From Blastomyces gilchristii SLH14081 (Eukaryota > Ascomycota > Eurotiomycetes > Onygenales > Ajellomycetaceae), in the NCBI RefSeq assembly GCF_000003855.2, contig NW_003101678.1:1850329-1914328 (forward strand): a stretch of DNA of 64,000 nucleotides, given 5' to 3'. The notes beneath the pieces are model-generated. The model saw only the letters and a list, made by a program, of their open reading frames with translations, ran no database searches and was not told the origin of the DNA. A program made the position numbers and the translations under genes. Below, in pieces: positions 1 through 11,999 of this stretch (positions are counted from its first letter, which is position 1; each line of letters opens with the position of its first letter).

Positions 1-439
1 AACTGATTGTTTCTCTTTCTTACGCGTTGTTACATGTTCAGAAATCTCTCAATGAATAATCATTTCTAATGAGGAGATAATATGTGAATAATCATTTCTA
101 ATAAGAAGATGATGAACATTTTTCTAGTGTAAGAGGTCTACGCCGAATAGATTGGTATAATATATAGATCTTATATAACAAAGAAAAAAATGTTAGAGAA
201 GGAAAGAAAGAGAAAGTGTGAAAATCAGTGATCAGAGTGAATATTTATACATGTACACAGTGATGTACGCAGTGAAGCTTTAGAGCGGAAGAATAGAAAT
301 TCTGTAGGTTTTCAGCTGAGGATCAGTGACCGGGAATCGGAACAGTAGAAATCTGTGAAGCGACCGAGAATCAGAATGGTACAAATCTGTGAAGTGTAAT
401 GAAATAGTCTATATGATTGATCGGGCGCAGCCCGCCACA
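1..439 (-). mobile_element. Ty3/gypsy element Z, 5' end only (cut by window edge)
   Basis: Bases 1-127 match the stretch next to the LTRs in gypsy A (7384-7512), B and C, and 128-439 is the LTR itself. By comparison with the coding strand of A, this is the 5' leader plus 5' LTR of a minus-strand gypsy element whose body lies left of the window. It is inserted in hAT copy X1: the hAT sequence resumes at 440 and aligns with 44508 onward in X2. The target duplication cannot be checked because the far end is missing; the first five bases after the LTR are AAGAC. Confidence 0.85.
128..439 (-). repeat. LTR of gypsy Z (312 bp)
   Basis: Begins TGTAAGAGG and ends CAGCCCGCCACA, the TG...CA ends shared by all LTRs of this family in the window. 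The outer end (right side) keeps the unmutated TCGGGCGCAGCCCGCCACA. It carries one 55-bp U3 unit, the short LTR form. Confidence 0.9.
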
Positions 440-639
440 AAGACTAAGATAAAGAGAGAGAGAGAGAAGAAGAGTATTACTATAAATAAGTAATAATAGA
501 AGAAGATTAAGACAGTGTTAAAGTGAGAGATAAAGAAGTTAAAACTGATAAGTTGTTTATTTATTAAGAGATAATAATTTTTGATAATACTTCTGTTCTC
601 TAATTAATTAGCAGAAGCTGATAGAGAAGAAGAGAATTA

Positions 640-900
640 AGATCTTATTCAGATCTTGAATGCACTTCATAATTCAGAATATTAAGAAGACAGTTCTACT
701 CTCTGAGCATGTCAATCTACTTACTACTGAGATGAAACCTAAGACAGCAGATCAGAAAATGCCGGATTTTGAAGTACAGATTAATCTGACTGAGAGAGAG
801 CAGTAAGAACTCTTCTCTGAGAAGATAGTGAAGAGAGATTTTGAGATAATTATTATCTTAAATGAGAAGAAGAAGAAGAAGAAGAATGAGAATGCAATTT
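640..900 (+). pseudogene. Charged, possibly coiled-coil ORF relic in the hAT left arm (X1)
   Basis: One reading frame gives a Glu/Lys-rich stretch with motifs such as LLSEH, TADQKM and DFEIIIIL, ending in a lysine run. The same frame is recognisable at 44700-44960 in X2 and, on the minus strand, at 63680-63950 in X3. Shared reading phase in three copies suggests it once coded, perhaps as the N-terminal part of the transposase or an accessory protein. In-frame stops such as TAA after the REQ-type motif show it is dead. I recognise no named domain and assign no function. Confidence 0.4.
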
Positions 901-1689
901 AATAACACTCTCTTTTACAATATTAATATATTTCAAGAAATATGATAGAGATTAATCAAGATTATTTATTTACTTTTATACATTGATAATATTCAATCTG
1001 AGTTAGTACTAAAATTATAACTAAGCTAAGAAAGAAGATTATTTTCTCTTATAATAATTCTTCTTATATATATCAGTGATCAGTTATTATCTTTATTAAA
1101 AATAAATTATTATCTTTCTTAAATCTTTATTATATCTTCTGAATTCACTTCTTTCACTTCTTTCACTTCTATTGAAGATTTATATACTCTTTAAGAAATT
1201 ACTGTGAATCACAAAGTCTATATTATTTACAATTCAACACAGGATACTCTCTTTCAATTATGATAAATAATTACTTCATTCTTCATATCTGATTTCAGGT
1301 TATGAAATTTATGAAAAACTCAACACAAATATTAAGATGAACTATGAAATAATTATTAACAGATTGTATTATAGATTACTCAAGAGTTATCTTTCTACTA
1401 TAATTACTATAACTTCATTCAGAAATATTTATTATAAACTGATTATAACTCTGCTGAAACTTTCTGATATCTGAAGTTATTAGAATGCAGATAATAAAAG
1501 AAAAATAATCAGAAAATTACTACTGAGCTGATAAGTTACTCTATTAGATAATGATTTTTAATAATACTAACTTTCTAATTTAAAGAAAATCATGTGAAAA
1601 TGATTATATATCAGTAGTCTGATTTCATAACTCTTATCTGATAACTTCTGCAAATAATTACTTTATATGTATATATCTCTGAATCTTTC

Positions 1690-2064
1690 TCTTTGATCAA
1701 TTGAATACTCTGAATTTCAAATACTTCTTGAAATGCTTAATTTAAATCTTCATATTTTATATTAATTATGTCTTCAGTTCAATCTCAAGATATACTACAA
1801 AGTTAATATACAATATCTAGAATCAGAGTTGAAGAATCATTAAAGAGTGTCTTAAACAGTGAATGTATAAACTAGTACAAACAATCTTGCATTTATAAAA
1901 GTTATATGTTATTATATTAATGAGAACTGAACTTATTAAGAGATATTAATTGAATTTGAACTATTCATCAGTAGTTATACTGAGAGTTATATAACAGAGA
2001 TATTAATAACAGTGATTAAAAACAACTATTGAGATATTAGTCTCAGTCTTCATATAATTACAAC
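1690..2064 (+). pseudogene. hAT transposase relic, N-terminal half of catalytic core (X1)
   Basis: Translation of the plus strand, reading through TGA and TAA stops, gives the hAT core layout: an aromatic and proline-containing region, then a TVN.TSTN motif at about 1856-1880, in the place of the family's D-x-W-T-S-x-N, and then a region ending just before the T-T-D-N-A motif. The first catalytic Asp position reads Asn (AAT, 1862-1864), as in all four copies in this window. Gypsy A is inserted between the two Thr codons and the D-N codons (ACAAC|TGATAATG). The transposase continues at 7877 and 13651. It is a pseudogene because of multiple stops plus two insertions. Confidence 0.7.
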
Positions 2065-2428
2065 TGTAAGAGGCCTACGCTGAATAGATCGGTATTATAT
2101 TAATAGGTCTTATATAACAAAGAGAAAAACATTAAAGAAGAAAAGAAAGAGAAAGTGTGAGAATCAGCAATCAGAGTGAATATTTATACATGTATGTGAT
2201 GATGTATGCAGTGAGACTTCAGAGCAGAAGAATCTATACATATTTATAGCGGCTGAGGATCAGTGATTGAGAATGGCTGAGAATCAGAGTATACATATTC
2301 ATAGCAGCTGAGAATTGATGATCAAGAATAACTGAGAATCAGAGTATATATATTTGAGAATGAAGTAGTTGAAATCTATGAAGTGTAACAGAATAGTCTA
2401 TATGATTGATCAGGCACAGCCTGTCACA
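2065..2428 (-). repeat. 3' LTR of gypsy A (364 bp)
   Basis: Runs from TGTAAGAGG to CTGTCACA with two 55-bp U3 units. The inner end reads TCAGGCACAGCCTGTCACA, mutated at CpG and CpC positions relative to the intact TCGGGCGCAGCCCGCCACA of the partner LTR; the outer end keeps CTACGC and GATCGG. Confidence 0.92.
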
Positions 2429-2439
2429 TTAGTTTCTCT

Positions 2440-5400
2440 CTTTCAGAAGCAGTTCTCATCAGTCAAGAGTCACTGTTTTAAATAATGTGAAACTCAGAGT
2501 TCAGATCAGTTGATCATAGCTGACTCATTTCATAAGATATTATCAGTCACAGCTGTGTGATCTCTCATTGAGAATATCTTCAATCTCTCACTCAAGCTCA
2601 TTATCTTCTTCTATGATCCCTGGCGGTTGCTAGTCAGAAGTCAGTTGAGAAGGAAATAAGTCAGTGATAGTGCAGTGAAGTAAGCTTGTATGAAAGATAT
2701 TATAAATCTCTGATGATATGTTAAGACAGTAGTTGTGACTATCTAGAACTTCTATCACTTTATATCTGATGTGATAATAATCTAGTGTATGAGATGAATG
2801 TGTGATTTATATATTCTTAAGATTTAATCATATCAGATCTTCTATCTTATATTATTCAGTGAAATCTTGATAAACATTGATTTGATCTTCTTGATTCTGT
2901 TTAGTGCTTGTCATGAAGACTTCTACTTAATCACAGATGTCTCAGAGTTTTGTTACCATATTATCAGTGATCTGAATTGAACTGCAGAGGTTTGATATGA
3001 ACTGTATGATCTCTAGAAGATCTAACACCTTCATGTGATAATCATATGTAAGAAAGAACAGGCTTACACCTGTTAAAACAGCATCTCAATCATTGATAGT
3101 GATCTCTGTGTGTAGAAGAAGATCATATCAATCATCTTATAAGTGATTATAGAACTTATAAAGATAATTCTTCACAGTCTGAATTATCTGTTTTAATGCA
3201 TCATCAGTCTCAGAGTGATAGACAGTTAATAGACAGTGTATAATCTTGCGAACTTGACAGATTCTTGTTCAGAGAGTACTTATGAATTGACAGCTCTGAT
3301 CTGATACTATAGATCTCAGTAATTCATGCATCTAATAGAACAGGCTCTGTAGAAAAGCTTCAGTGACTTATTCAGTATTTATTTTATCACAAGGCTTCAA
3401 TATTACATCTTTGCTCAATCAATTCATAATGATCAGAATGTTTCTATAACTCTTACTCTCAGACAGATCAATAGTGAAGTTAATTGCTACATCTTACCAG
3501 ATTCTATCAGAGATATTAAGTGATTTTAATAGATCTTTTCTACAGTTCTTTCATAAGATAACAGAAGAACAGTGATTACAGTTTCAGATAAAGTATCTGA
3601 TGCTGTTTAATATCTCAGGTCAGTAGAACTCTTGAGAGATCATTCTATACAGTTGTTCACAGCCTGAATGACTGATTATACATGAATCATGCATCTCTTG
3701 CATTATCTGAGTGTATAAGAGTTCAGAGTGAGAGACTCAGTGTTGTTCACAGAATTGTAGAGTGTTATTATCATTGATTGAACATTCTGAGATATCAGTT
3801 CTTATATGTAGTTCTGAGGGAAATCAGAGTGCTTCTTGATATACTGCTTTAGTGAGAGTCTGAAGAAGTTCATCAGCCTGAGCTGCTATATGCCACAGTT
3901 CATTCAGTGTAGAGGAAGTGAAGATATCAATGTCAGTGTCAGTTCAAAGAGAGAGTGTTCTAATCAGAGAAGTGTATATAGTGTCATGAGTTATTCTATC
4001 TTGATCAATCAATATCTTCAGATCTAAGAGCTGGTGTTCTCAGTTCATTCAGTGTGTATCTGTCACATCAGACAGTATATCTTGTTCTCATCGTGAGAGG
4101 GTGTCTGTCATTGAGTTCTGGCTGCCGGGGCAGTAGTGTATTATAAAATGAAAGTGACTTAGAAATTCAGACTATCACATCTGTTGTTCAGTGAGTTTAT
4201 AAGTGATTGTGAAGTATTTGAGATTCTTATGATCTGTGATTATCTCAAATTCAGAGATGCTTCAGAGTTTGAACTCTTATTTTTCTAGATAGTGTACAAT
4301 TATGAGAAGTTCCTTATTATAGATCTTATAATTGCATTCAGTGAGACTTAGTTTCTTAGATATGAAGACAAATGATTATGAAACATCTTCATCATCATAT
4401 TACAATATCACTTCTTCTATTATGTAGTCAGAGAAATCAGCTTCAATAACTGTTTCACAATCAGAGTCAAATATCATTAGCAGAGAGATATTGATGAACA
4501 TCTTCTTCATCTGTGTGAATGCAGCTTCAGTGTTCACTGATCACTGAAATACTGAGTTCTTCTTGATAAGTTCTGTAAGTGATCTTGCAATATCTGAGAA
4601 GTTTTGTATAAATTACTGATAGAAGTTAGCAAATCTGATGAAGCTTTATACATCTTTCACAGTATATAAAGCTTCTCATTCAAGAATGACAGAGACTTTC
4701 TCAGAATTCATTTGAATTCCCTTGCCAGCTTCTATAATAAAACCCAGATATTTGATACTCTCAACTTCAAAATCACACTTGTCAATATCAATTGATAGTT
4801 CTACTTCTCATAGTTATTGTAATACTCTTTACATATGCTCTTGATATTTCTTTCTGAATCTATCAGTGAAGATGAGAATATCATCTAGATAAGCAGATAC
4901 AAATTTATCAAGAAAGTCTCAGAGTGCTCAGTTAATATACTTCTGAAATGTACTGAGATTATTGATTAGTTCAAAGAGTGTGACTATTCATTCAAAGAGA
5001 TCATATTATGTTTGAAATGCTGTAAGTCACTTATCTTCTTCAGTGATGCAGATCTTATGAAACATGATGATAACATCTAACTTTGTAAATTATTGAGCTT
5101 GTTCAATGTGAGCTAGAGTTTCATTGATAAGAGATAAAGAATAACAGTTCTTCATCATTAATCTGTTCAATTCTTAATAATTCACACAGAATCAAAGTTC
5201 TTCACCTGATTTCTTTGCAAAGAGAATAGAGACTGCAGTGAAAGAGTTACTAATGTGTATGAATTCTTTATTCAACAGATCATTGAGTGTCTTTTAAAGA
5301 AGAAGAAGTTCATCTCAGAACATATTAAAAAGAGAGTCTCATGATGATTCAGAGTTCTTATCATTCTTCTCTTTTAACTTGATACTGTGATTCACTTCTG

Positions 5401-6100
5401 AATCTTGTAAGAGAGGTAGATCTGTAGCATTATTATCTTGTTAAAAGACATCTAGATATTCATGATATTGTTGAGAGAGTTTTGTATAAGAATCTGTTAT
5501 TGTAATATAGAATAACCTTTCTAGAGCCTTTTTAATATTAGTCAGACTAATGAAATAGATTGATATATGATTCTGCTATCAATGATCTTGTCAGCAACTC
5601 TGTCAGTGATTTTAATGATGATTTCTTTTTCAGAGTATTTTATAAGTGTTGACAGAGATCTGTGTAAGGTTCATAGTCTTATGAATATCATCTTCATGAA
5701 TTCTATCATTATTAGAAAATATCAAGCTTCTGTTTCAAGCATTTAATAAGATTTCTTGTTCAGATAGTCAGACAAGTTCTAATATAAGATTATAATCAAG
5801 ATTGTCAACTTTATATACATAAGCATCTTCATATTGATGTTCTCTCACATCTATGTTTAGTTTCATCATATAACAGGTACAAACATCTTTTGAATCATCA
5901 AATTCTGCAAGAAGTTAGGGTTTTGATAAGAGAATATGCTGAAGATTATAACATCTTACAACTGAAGATTTTATCATTATATAGTGACATAGACTGCTGT
6001 CTATCATGGCTTTTATATTATACATGATATCAACTACAGTAGATACAAGAATTACATTTATTGTTATTTTCTCTTCAAATTATTATCATCTGATCTCTTC
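2440..6100 (-). pseudogene. Gypsy A pol relic (PR-RT-RNase H-IN-chromodomain)
   Basis: Read on the minus strand from right to left. The protease lies around 6000 with an A-M-I-D-S-S motif. The reverse transcriptase is at about 5350-4600, with FLDKFVSAYLDDILI at 4870-4910 and a K-Y-L-G-F motif near 4750. RNase H is at about 4450-3900 and includes T-D-H-K-N-L. The integrase is at about 3700-2640. A C-terminal chromodomain-like stretch is at about 2640-2440 (E-I-E-D-I, then a Y-L-[MV]-K-W-V-type motif and T-W-T). The encoded polyprotein would have cut, copied and integrated the element; the chromodomain of this clade targets chromatin. Many in-frame TGA stops make it inactive. The small plus-strand ORFs over this region are antisense shadows. 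Confidence 0.85.
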
Positions 6101-6149
6101 AAGCTTCTGTTTGCAAATTTGAATAGAAGCTAATCTTTTCCCTGTTTTA

Positions 6150-7206
6150 TCAGAGCATTCTTGTAGTTATTGTCTGAATCCTTCTCTAATGTAATGTGGT
6201 TGACATGGACAGACGCTGATCCATTCTTTGAATGAGAAGGTATATAGACTGATTGACAGTTGAAAGCAATGTACTCTGATTGATTACAGTTAATACACAC
6301 TCCTTGTTGACATTGATCAGTGACTTCTTCAGAAGTGATCTGAGAAACTCAGAAGCCTGTTCAGACAGTGAAGATTCTTGCTTATGTATAGATATTTAAG
6401 TCTACTTAATTCATAATATCTGCATCATTGTTATTCTTCAATGCAGGTGTATGAGTGACTGAGATGTAATATCTTCTATTACTGTTCTGTATACTCTTGA
6501 GCTTGATAAGACAGTCATTCAATGTCTGAAGCTGTGTGCAGAAATCTTCATAAGTTGAGTCTTCATTTACACTTATAAGAGTCTGTAAGAGTTTGAAAGT
6601 TAATGTCTTCTTGAGCATGCTAATCTTCATTCAATTCTCTCAAGATTAATCACCTGCTTCTAAGCTCTTGATGTTAAAGTCAGAGATAAATGTTGTAAGA
6701 GAAATGTTTCTCTGTCAGACACTCTGTAATCAATCTAATACTTTCTGTTGCATGACAGTGTCTCAGAACAGAATATCAAGATATTTGATAATATTATCAG
6801 ATATTTATAATACTGATTCACATGCTTTCATTCATGAGTGAAATTTCTGTTTTACATAATTCTTCAATCATTCATTGATATATCAATCTTGATTAATTAA
6901 TAAACTGATGACATCTTCATCTACACTCAGTTTCATAAGCATTTTCATTCTTCATGATGAGTAGAGAGTGAGATTGAAAGTATTAAAATATGTAAGAGTA
7001 TCTAAGTATTCTTTCAGTGCTTTTATATTCAATTCTGTAGATGTTGAAATTGCATGAGTTAATCATTGAATCTCTTGATATTGAAGTTGTTGAGTTGTAT
7101 GCATGTCTGCTATCTGTTGCTGTTATAATTTCAACATTGCTCAGAGTCACTGTGATATCACTTCTATACTCACACTCAACAGTTCTCTTATATTATTATT
7201 AGACAT
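6150..7206 (-). pseudogene. Gypsy A gag relic
   Basis: The likely start is the ATG at 7206 (protein begins MSNNNIRELLS); the same start is seen in B (13033), C (27099), D (58579) and F (51058). The body is a helical capsid-type region; the best preserved open piece is 6406-6630 (74 residues). A zinc knuckle follows at about 6256-6300 with C-x2-C-x4-[Y for H]-x4-C; gypsy F has the His, so the Tyr here is a CAT/CAC to TAT change. Gag would package the element RNA. It is inactive through several TGA stops. Confidence 0.75.
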
Positions 7207-7512
7207 AGTTATATTGTTTGTCAGATTTGTGATATCTATGAAATCTGAAGAAGTGTAATTGTATTCTCATATATCTGAGTGTCAGAACTCTCAGGTCTTT
7301 CACTGACATTCTCTTATAAGATCTTATTACAGGGTCACAGTGACTGACAAGCAAGCTTCTATCTAAGAACTCAGTGTCTGCTTTAACTGATTATTTCTCT
7401 TTCTTTACATGTCATTATATGTTCAGATATCTCTCAATGAATAATCATTTCTAATGAGAAGATGATGCATGAATAATCATTTCTAATAAGAAGATAATGA
7501 ATGTTTTTCTAA

Positions 7513-7876
7513 TATAAGAGATCTATGCTGAATAGATCAGTATTATATTGATAGATCTTATATAACAAAGAGAAAAACATTAGAGAAGAAAAGAAAGAGA
7601 AAGTGTGAAAATCAGTAATTAAAGTAAATATTTATACACATATGTGGTGATGTATGCAGTGAGGCTTTGAGGTGGAAGAATCTATACGCGTTTGTGGCGG
7701 CTGAGAATCGGTGATTGAGAATGGCTGAGAATTGAAGTGTACATGTCCATGGCAGCCGAGAATCAGTGATTGAGAATGGCTGAGAATCGGAGTGTATGTG
7801 TTCAAGATTGAAGCAGTTGAAATCTATGAAGTGTAACAGAATAGTCTATATAATTGATCGGGCGCAGCCCGCCACA
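7513..7876 (-). repeat. 5' LTR of gypsy A (364 bp)
   Basis: The inner end is mutated (TATAAGAGATCTATGCTG) whereas the outer half keeps many CpGs and the intact TCGGGCGCAGCCCGCCACA end. It contains two 55-bp U3 units. Just inside it, next to the leader, is the putative primer site complementary to AATGTTTTTCT within this LTR. Confidence 0.92.
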
Positions 7877-7920
7877 ACAACTGATAATGCTGTGAATAAC
7901 TATACTATGATAAAGAGCTT
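7877..7920 (+). mobile_element. hAT transposon X1, 44-bp segment between gypsy A and B
   Basis: Contains ACAAC (the A duplication), then TGATAATGCTGTG, coding D-N-A-V in the hAT transposase frame, then the AGCTT duplicated by gypsy B. The identical stretch is continuous in X2 at 48134-48177. It carries the second catalytic Asp motif of the transposase (T-D-N-A-x-N-N). Confidence 0.9.
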
Positions 7921-8229
7921 TGTAAGAGGCCTACGCCGAATAGATCGGTATGATATTGATAAGTCTTATATAACAAAGAGAAAAATGTTAGAGAAGAAAA
8001 GAAAGAGAAAGTGTGAGAATCAGTAATTGAAGTGAATATTTATATATGTATGTGATGATGTATACAGTGAAGCTTCAGAGCGGAAGAATCTATATGCATT
8101 TATAATGACTGAGAATCAGTGATTGAGAATAGCTGAGAATCAGAGTGTATGTGTTTGAGAATGAAGTGATTGAAATCTGTGAAGTGTAATAAAATAGTCT
8201 ATATCATTGATCAGGTGCAGTCTGTCATA
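7921..8229 (-). repeat. 3' LTR of gypsy B (309 bp)
   Basis: The outer (left) end is intact: TGTAAGAGGCCTACGCCG. The inner end is the most heavily mutated LTR terminus of the family (GGTGCAGTCTGTCATA). Confidence 0.92.
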
Positions 8230-8239
8230 TTAGTTCTCT

Positions 8240-11200
8240 CTTTTCAGAAGCAGTTCTCATCAGTCAAGAACTGCTGTTTCAGATAATATGAAACTCAGAG
8301 TTCAGATCAGATGATTATATCTGATCTATTTCATAAGATATTATCAGTCACAGCTGCAGAGTCTCTTATTGAGAATATTCTTAATATCTCACTCAAGCTT
8401 ATTATCTTCTTCTATGATGTCTGGCAGCTGTCAGTTGAAAGTTAGTTAAGAAGAGAATAGATCAGTGATAGTGCAGTGAAACAAGCTTGTATAAAAGATA
8501 TTATGAATTTCTGATAGTATGTTAAGACAGTAGTTATAACTATCTAGAACTTCTATCACTTTATACTTTGTATAATGATAATTCAGTGTACAGAATGAAT
8601 ATGTGATCTATATATTCTTAAGATTTAATTATATCAGATCTTCTATCTTATATTGTTCAGTGAGATCTTAGTGAACATTGATTTAATCTTCTTAATTCTG
8701 TTTAGTGCTTGTCATGAAGACTTCTACTCAATCACAGATATCTCAGAGTTTTATTACTATATTATCAGCAATCTGAATTGAACTGTGAAGATTCAGTGTG
8801 AACTGTATGATCTCTAGAAGATTTAACACTTTTATATGATAACTGTGTGTAAGAAAGAACAGGCTTATATCTGTTAAGACAGTATCTTGATCATTGATAG
8901 TGATCTCTGCATGTAGAAGAAGATCATATCAATTATCTTATAAGTGATTACAGAACTTATAAAGATAATTCTTTACAGTCTGAATTATTCATTCTGATGT
9001 ATTATCAGTCTCAGAGTGATAGACAGTTAACAAACAGTGTATAATCTTAAGAACTTGATAGATTCTTATTCAGAGAGTGTTTATAAATTGATGACTCTGA
9101 TCTGATACTATAGATCTCAGTAATTCATGTATCTGATAGAATAGACTTCTTAGAAAAGCTTCAGTAACTTATTCAGTATTCATCTTATTACAGAATTTCA
9201 ATATTATATTCTTACTTAATCAGTTCATGATGATCAGAATGTTTCTACAGTTCTTACTCTTAGAGAGATTAACAGCAAAGTTAATTATCACATCTCATCA
9301 GATTCTATCAGAGATATTAAGTGATTTCAGCAGGTCTTTTCTACAGTTCTTTTATAAGATGAAGAAGAAACAATGATTACAGTTTCAGATAAAATATCTG
9401 ATACTGTTTAATATCTTGAGTCAGTAGAACTTCTGAGAGATTATTTAATACAGTTATTTATGATCTGAATAGCCAGTTATACACAAATCATGCATCTCTT
9501 ATATTATCTGAGTGTGTAAGAGTTTGAAGTGCAGAACTCAACATTATTCACAGAACTGTAGAGTGTTATTATCATTGATTAAGTATTCTGAGATATCAGT
9601 TCTTATATGTAGTTCTGAGAGAAATCAGAGTGCCTCTTGATATACTGCTTCAGTGAGTGCTTGAAGAAGTTCATCAGTTTGAGCTGTTACATGTCATAAT
9701 TCATTCAGTGTAGATTCAGAAGAAGTTGAAATATCAGTATTAATATTAGTATCAGTGTCAGTGACAGTTCAGAGAGAGAGTGTTTCAATCAGAGAAGTGT
9801 ATATAGTGTCATGAGTTGTTTCATCTTGATCAACTAATATCTTCAGATCTAGAAGTCAGTGTTCTCAGTTTATTCAACAGGTATCTGTTACATTGAAAGG
9901 CATATCTTACTCTCATCATGAGAGAGCATCTGTTATCAAGTGCTGACTGCTGAGACAGTAGTGTATTGTAAAATAAAAGCAGTTTAAGAACTTCAATCAT
10001 TATATCTGTTATTCAGTAAGTTTACAGATAGTTATAAAGTACTTGAGATTCTTATAATCTATGATTATCTCAAATTCAGAGATACTTCAGAGTTCAGAGT
10101 TTCATTCTTCTAGATAGTGTACAATTGTAAGAAGTTTCTTATCATAGATCTCATAGTTATATTCAGCAGAACTCAGTTTCTTAGACATGAAGATGTATAA
10201 TTATAAGATATCTTTATTATCATATTGTAATATAGCTCTCTCTGTAATATAGTCAGAGAAGTTAGCTTCAACAACTGTTTTATAACTAGAGTTAAATATC
10301 ATTAGTAGAGAAGTATTAATAAACATCTTCTTCATCTGTATAAATACAGCTTCAGTATCTGCTAATCACTGAAATACTGAGTTCTTTCTAATGAGTTCTG
10401 TAAGTGATCTTATAATATCTGAGAAGTTTCATATAAATCACTGATAGAAGTTAGCAAATCTGATGAAGCTTCATACATCTTTCACAGTACATGAAGCTTC
10501 TCATTCAAGAATGGCAGAGACTTTCTCAGAATTCATTCAAATCTTCTTGTCAGCTTCTATGATAAAACCTAGATATTTGATACTCTTGACTTTGAAGTTA
10601 TACTTTTCAATATCTATTGATAGTTCTGCTTCTTGTAATTATTATAATACTCTTTGTATGTGTTCTTGATATTCTTTTCTGAACTCATCAGTGAAGATGA
10701 GAATGTCATTAGAATATACAGATGCAAATTCATCAAGAAAATTCTGAAGTGCTCAGTTAATATACTTCTGAAATATACTAAGAGCATTGATTAGTTCAAA
10801 GAGTGTAACTATTCATTCAAAGAGATTATAACATGTTCAGAATGCTGTAAGTCATTCATCTTCTTCAGTAATATAAATTTTATGAAACACAGTAATAATA
10901 TCTAGTTTTGTAAATCATTGAGCTTGTCTGATATGAGCTAGAATTTCATTAATAAGAGATAAAGAATAGTGATTCTTCTTGATTAATCTGTTCAATTCTC
11001 AATAGTTCACACAGAATCAGAGTTCTTCATCTGGTTTCTTTGCAAAGAGAATAGAAGCTGCAGTGAAAGAGTTACTAATATATATGAATCTCTTATTTAA
11101 CAGATTATTAAGTATCTTCTGAAGAAGAAGAAGTTCATCTCAAGACATGTTATAAAGAAGGCCTTATGATAACTTGAGATTCTTATCATTCTTCTTTTCT

Positions 11201-11950
11201 AACTTGATACTGTGATCTACTTCTGAGCCTTGTAAGAGGAGTATATTTATAGTATTATCTTGTCAGAAGACATCTAGATATTCATGATATTATTAAGAGA
11301 GTTTTATACAAGAATCTGTTATTATAACACAGAATAACTTTTCTAGAGTCTTTTTAATATCAGTCAGACTGGTGAAATAGATTGACATATGATTCTGCTA
11401 TTAACAATTCTTTCAGTGACTTCTTTTTCTGAGTATTTCATAGGTATTGACAGAGATCTGTGTCAGGTTCATAGTCTTGTAAATGTTATTCTTATGAACA
11501 CTATTATTATTAGGGAATATTAAACTCCTGTTTTGAGTGTTTAATAAGATGCCTTGTTCACATAGTCAGGCAAGTTCTAACATAAGATTATAATTAAGAT
11601 TATCAACTTCATATGTGTAGATGTCTTCACACTGATGTTCTTTAACATCTATGTTTAGTTTCATCATATAACAGGTGTAAACATCTTTTGAATCATCAAA
11701 TTCTGCAAGAAGTCAGGGTTTTGATAAGAGAATATGCGCAAGATTATGATGTCTTACAACTGAAGATTTAATCATTGCATAGTGACATAGACTGCTATCT
11801 ATCATAGCTTTTATATTATACATGTTATTAATCACAGTAGATACAAGAATTGCATTCATTGTCATTTTCTCTTCAAATTATTATTATTCAATCTCTTCAA
11901 GCTTCTGTTTATGAATTTGAATAGAAGCTAATCTTTTTTCTGTTTCACTG
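8240..11950 (-). pseudogene. Gypsy B pol relic
   Basis: Aligned along its length with pol of gypsy A: protease (A-M-I-D-S-S near 11810), reverse transcriptase (about 10440-11180), RNase H, integrase and C-terminal chromodomain-like region (about 8240-8440). The RT catalytic motif has changed from YLDD to YSND, losing the first Asp. Numerous TGA and TAG stops occur. The 68-residue plus-strand ORF at 10463-10669 is its antisense shadow. Confidence 0.82.
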
Positions 11951-11999
11951 AGATATTTATGTAGTTATCTTCTGAATCTTTCTTCACTGCAATATGATT

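Larger units (their letters stand above)
440..2064 (+). mobile_element. hAT transposon X1, segment 1
   Basis: This stretch aligns along its length with 44508-46380 of the complete hAT element X2, in the same orientation. It ends exactly at gypsy A; the hAT sequence continues at 7877 and, after gypsy B, at 13646. The left terminus of X1 is not visible because gypsy Z sits on it. The segment holds a charged ORF relic and the N-terminal part of the transposase relic. Confidence 0.85.
2065..7876 (-). mobile_element. Gypsy A: complete chromodomain Ty3/gypsy retrotransposon, 5.8 kb
   Basis: Two 364-bp LTRs bracket a minus-strand gag-pol relic. The 5-bp target duplication ACAAC flanks it exactly (2060-2064 and 7877-7881). 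The host sequence on both sides rejoins into hAT X1. Domain order on the minus strand is gag with one zinc knuckle, protease, reverse transcriptase, RNase H, integrase, chromodomain. The protein phases are broken mainly by TGA in place of TGG. This element keeps an intact reverse transcriptase YLDD motif (4880-4891). Confidence 0.95.

Noticed and set aside
128..439. Repeated GC-rich motif TCGGGCGCAGCCCGCCACA as a CRISPR-like or regulatory array
   Set aside because: Its copies are kilobases apart and always at LTR ends; no spacer pattern. It is the LTR terminus.
7796..8026. 76-residue plus-strand ORF
   Set aside because: It spans the end of one LTR, 44 bp of hAT and the start of another LTR; a junction artefact.
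10463..10669. Plus-strand ORF seen in several gypsy copies (also 24561-24767; on the minus strand at 53438-53659 and 59805-59987)
   Set aside because: It recurs only because it lies antisense to the conserved reverse transcriptase.
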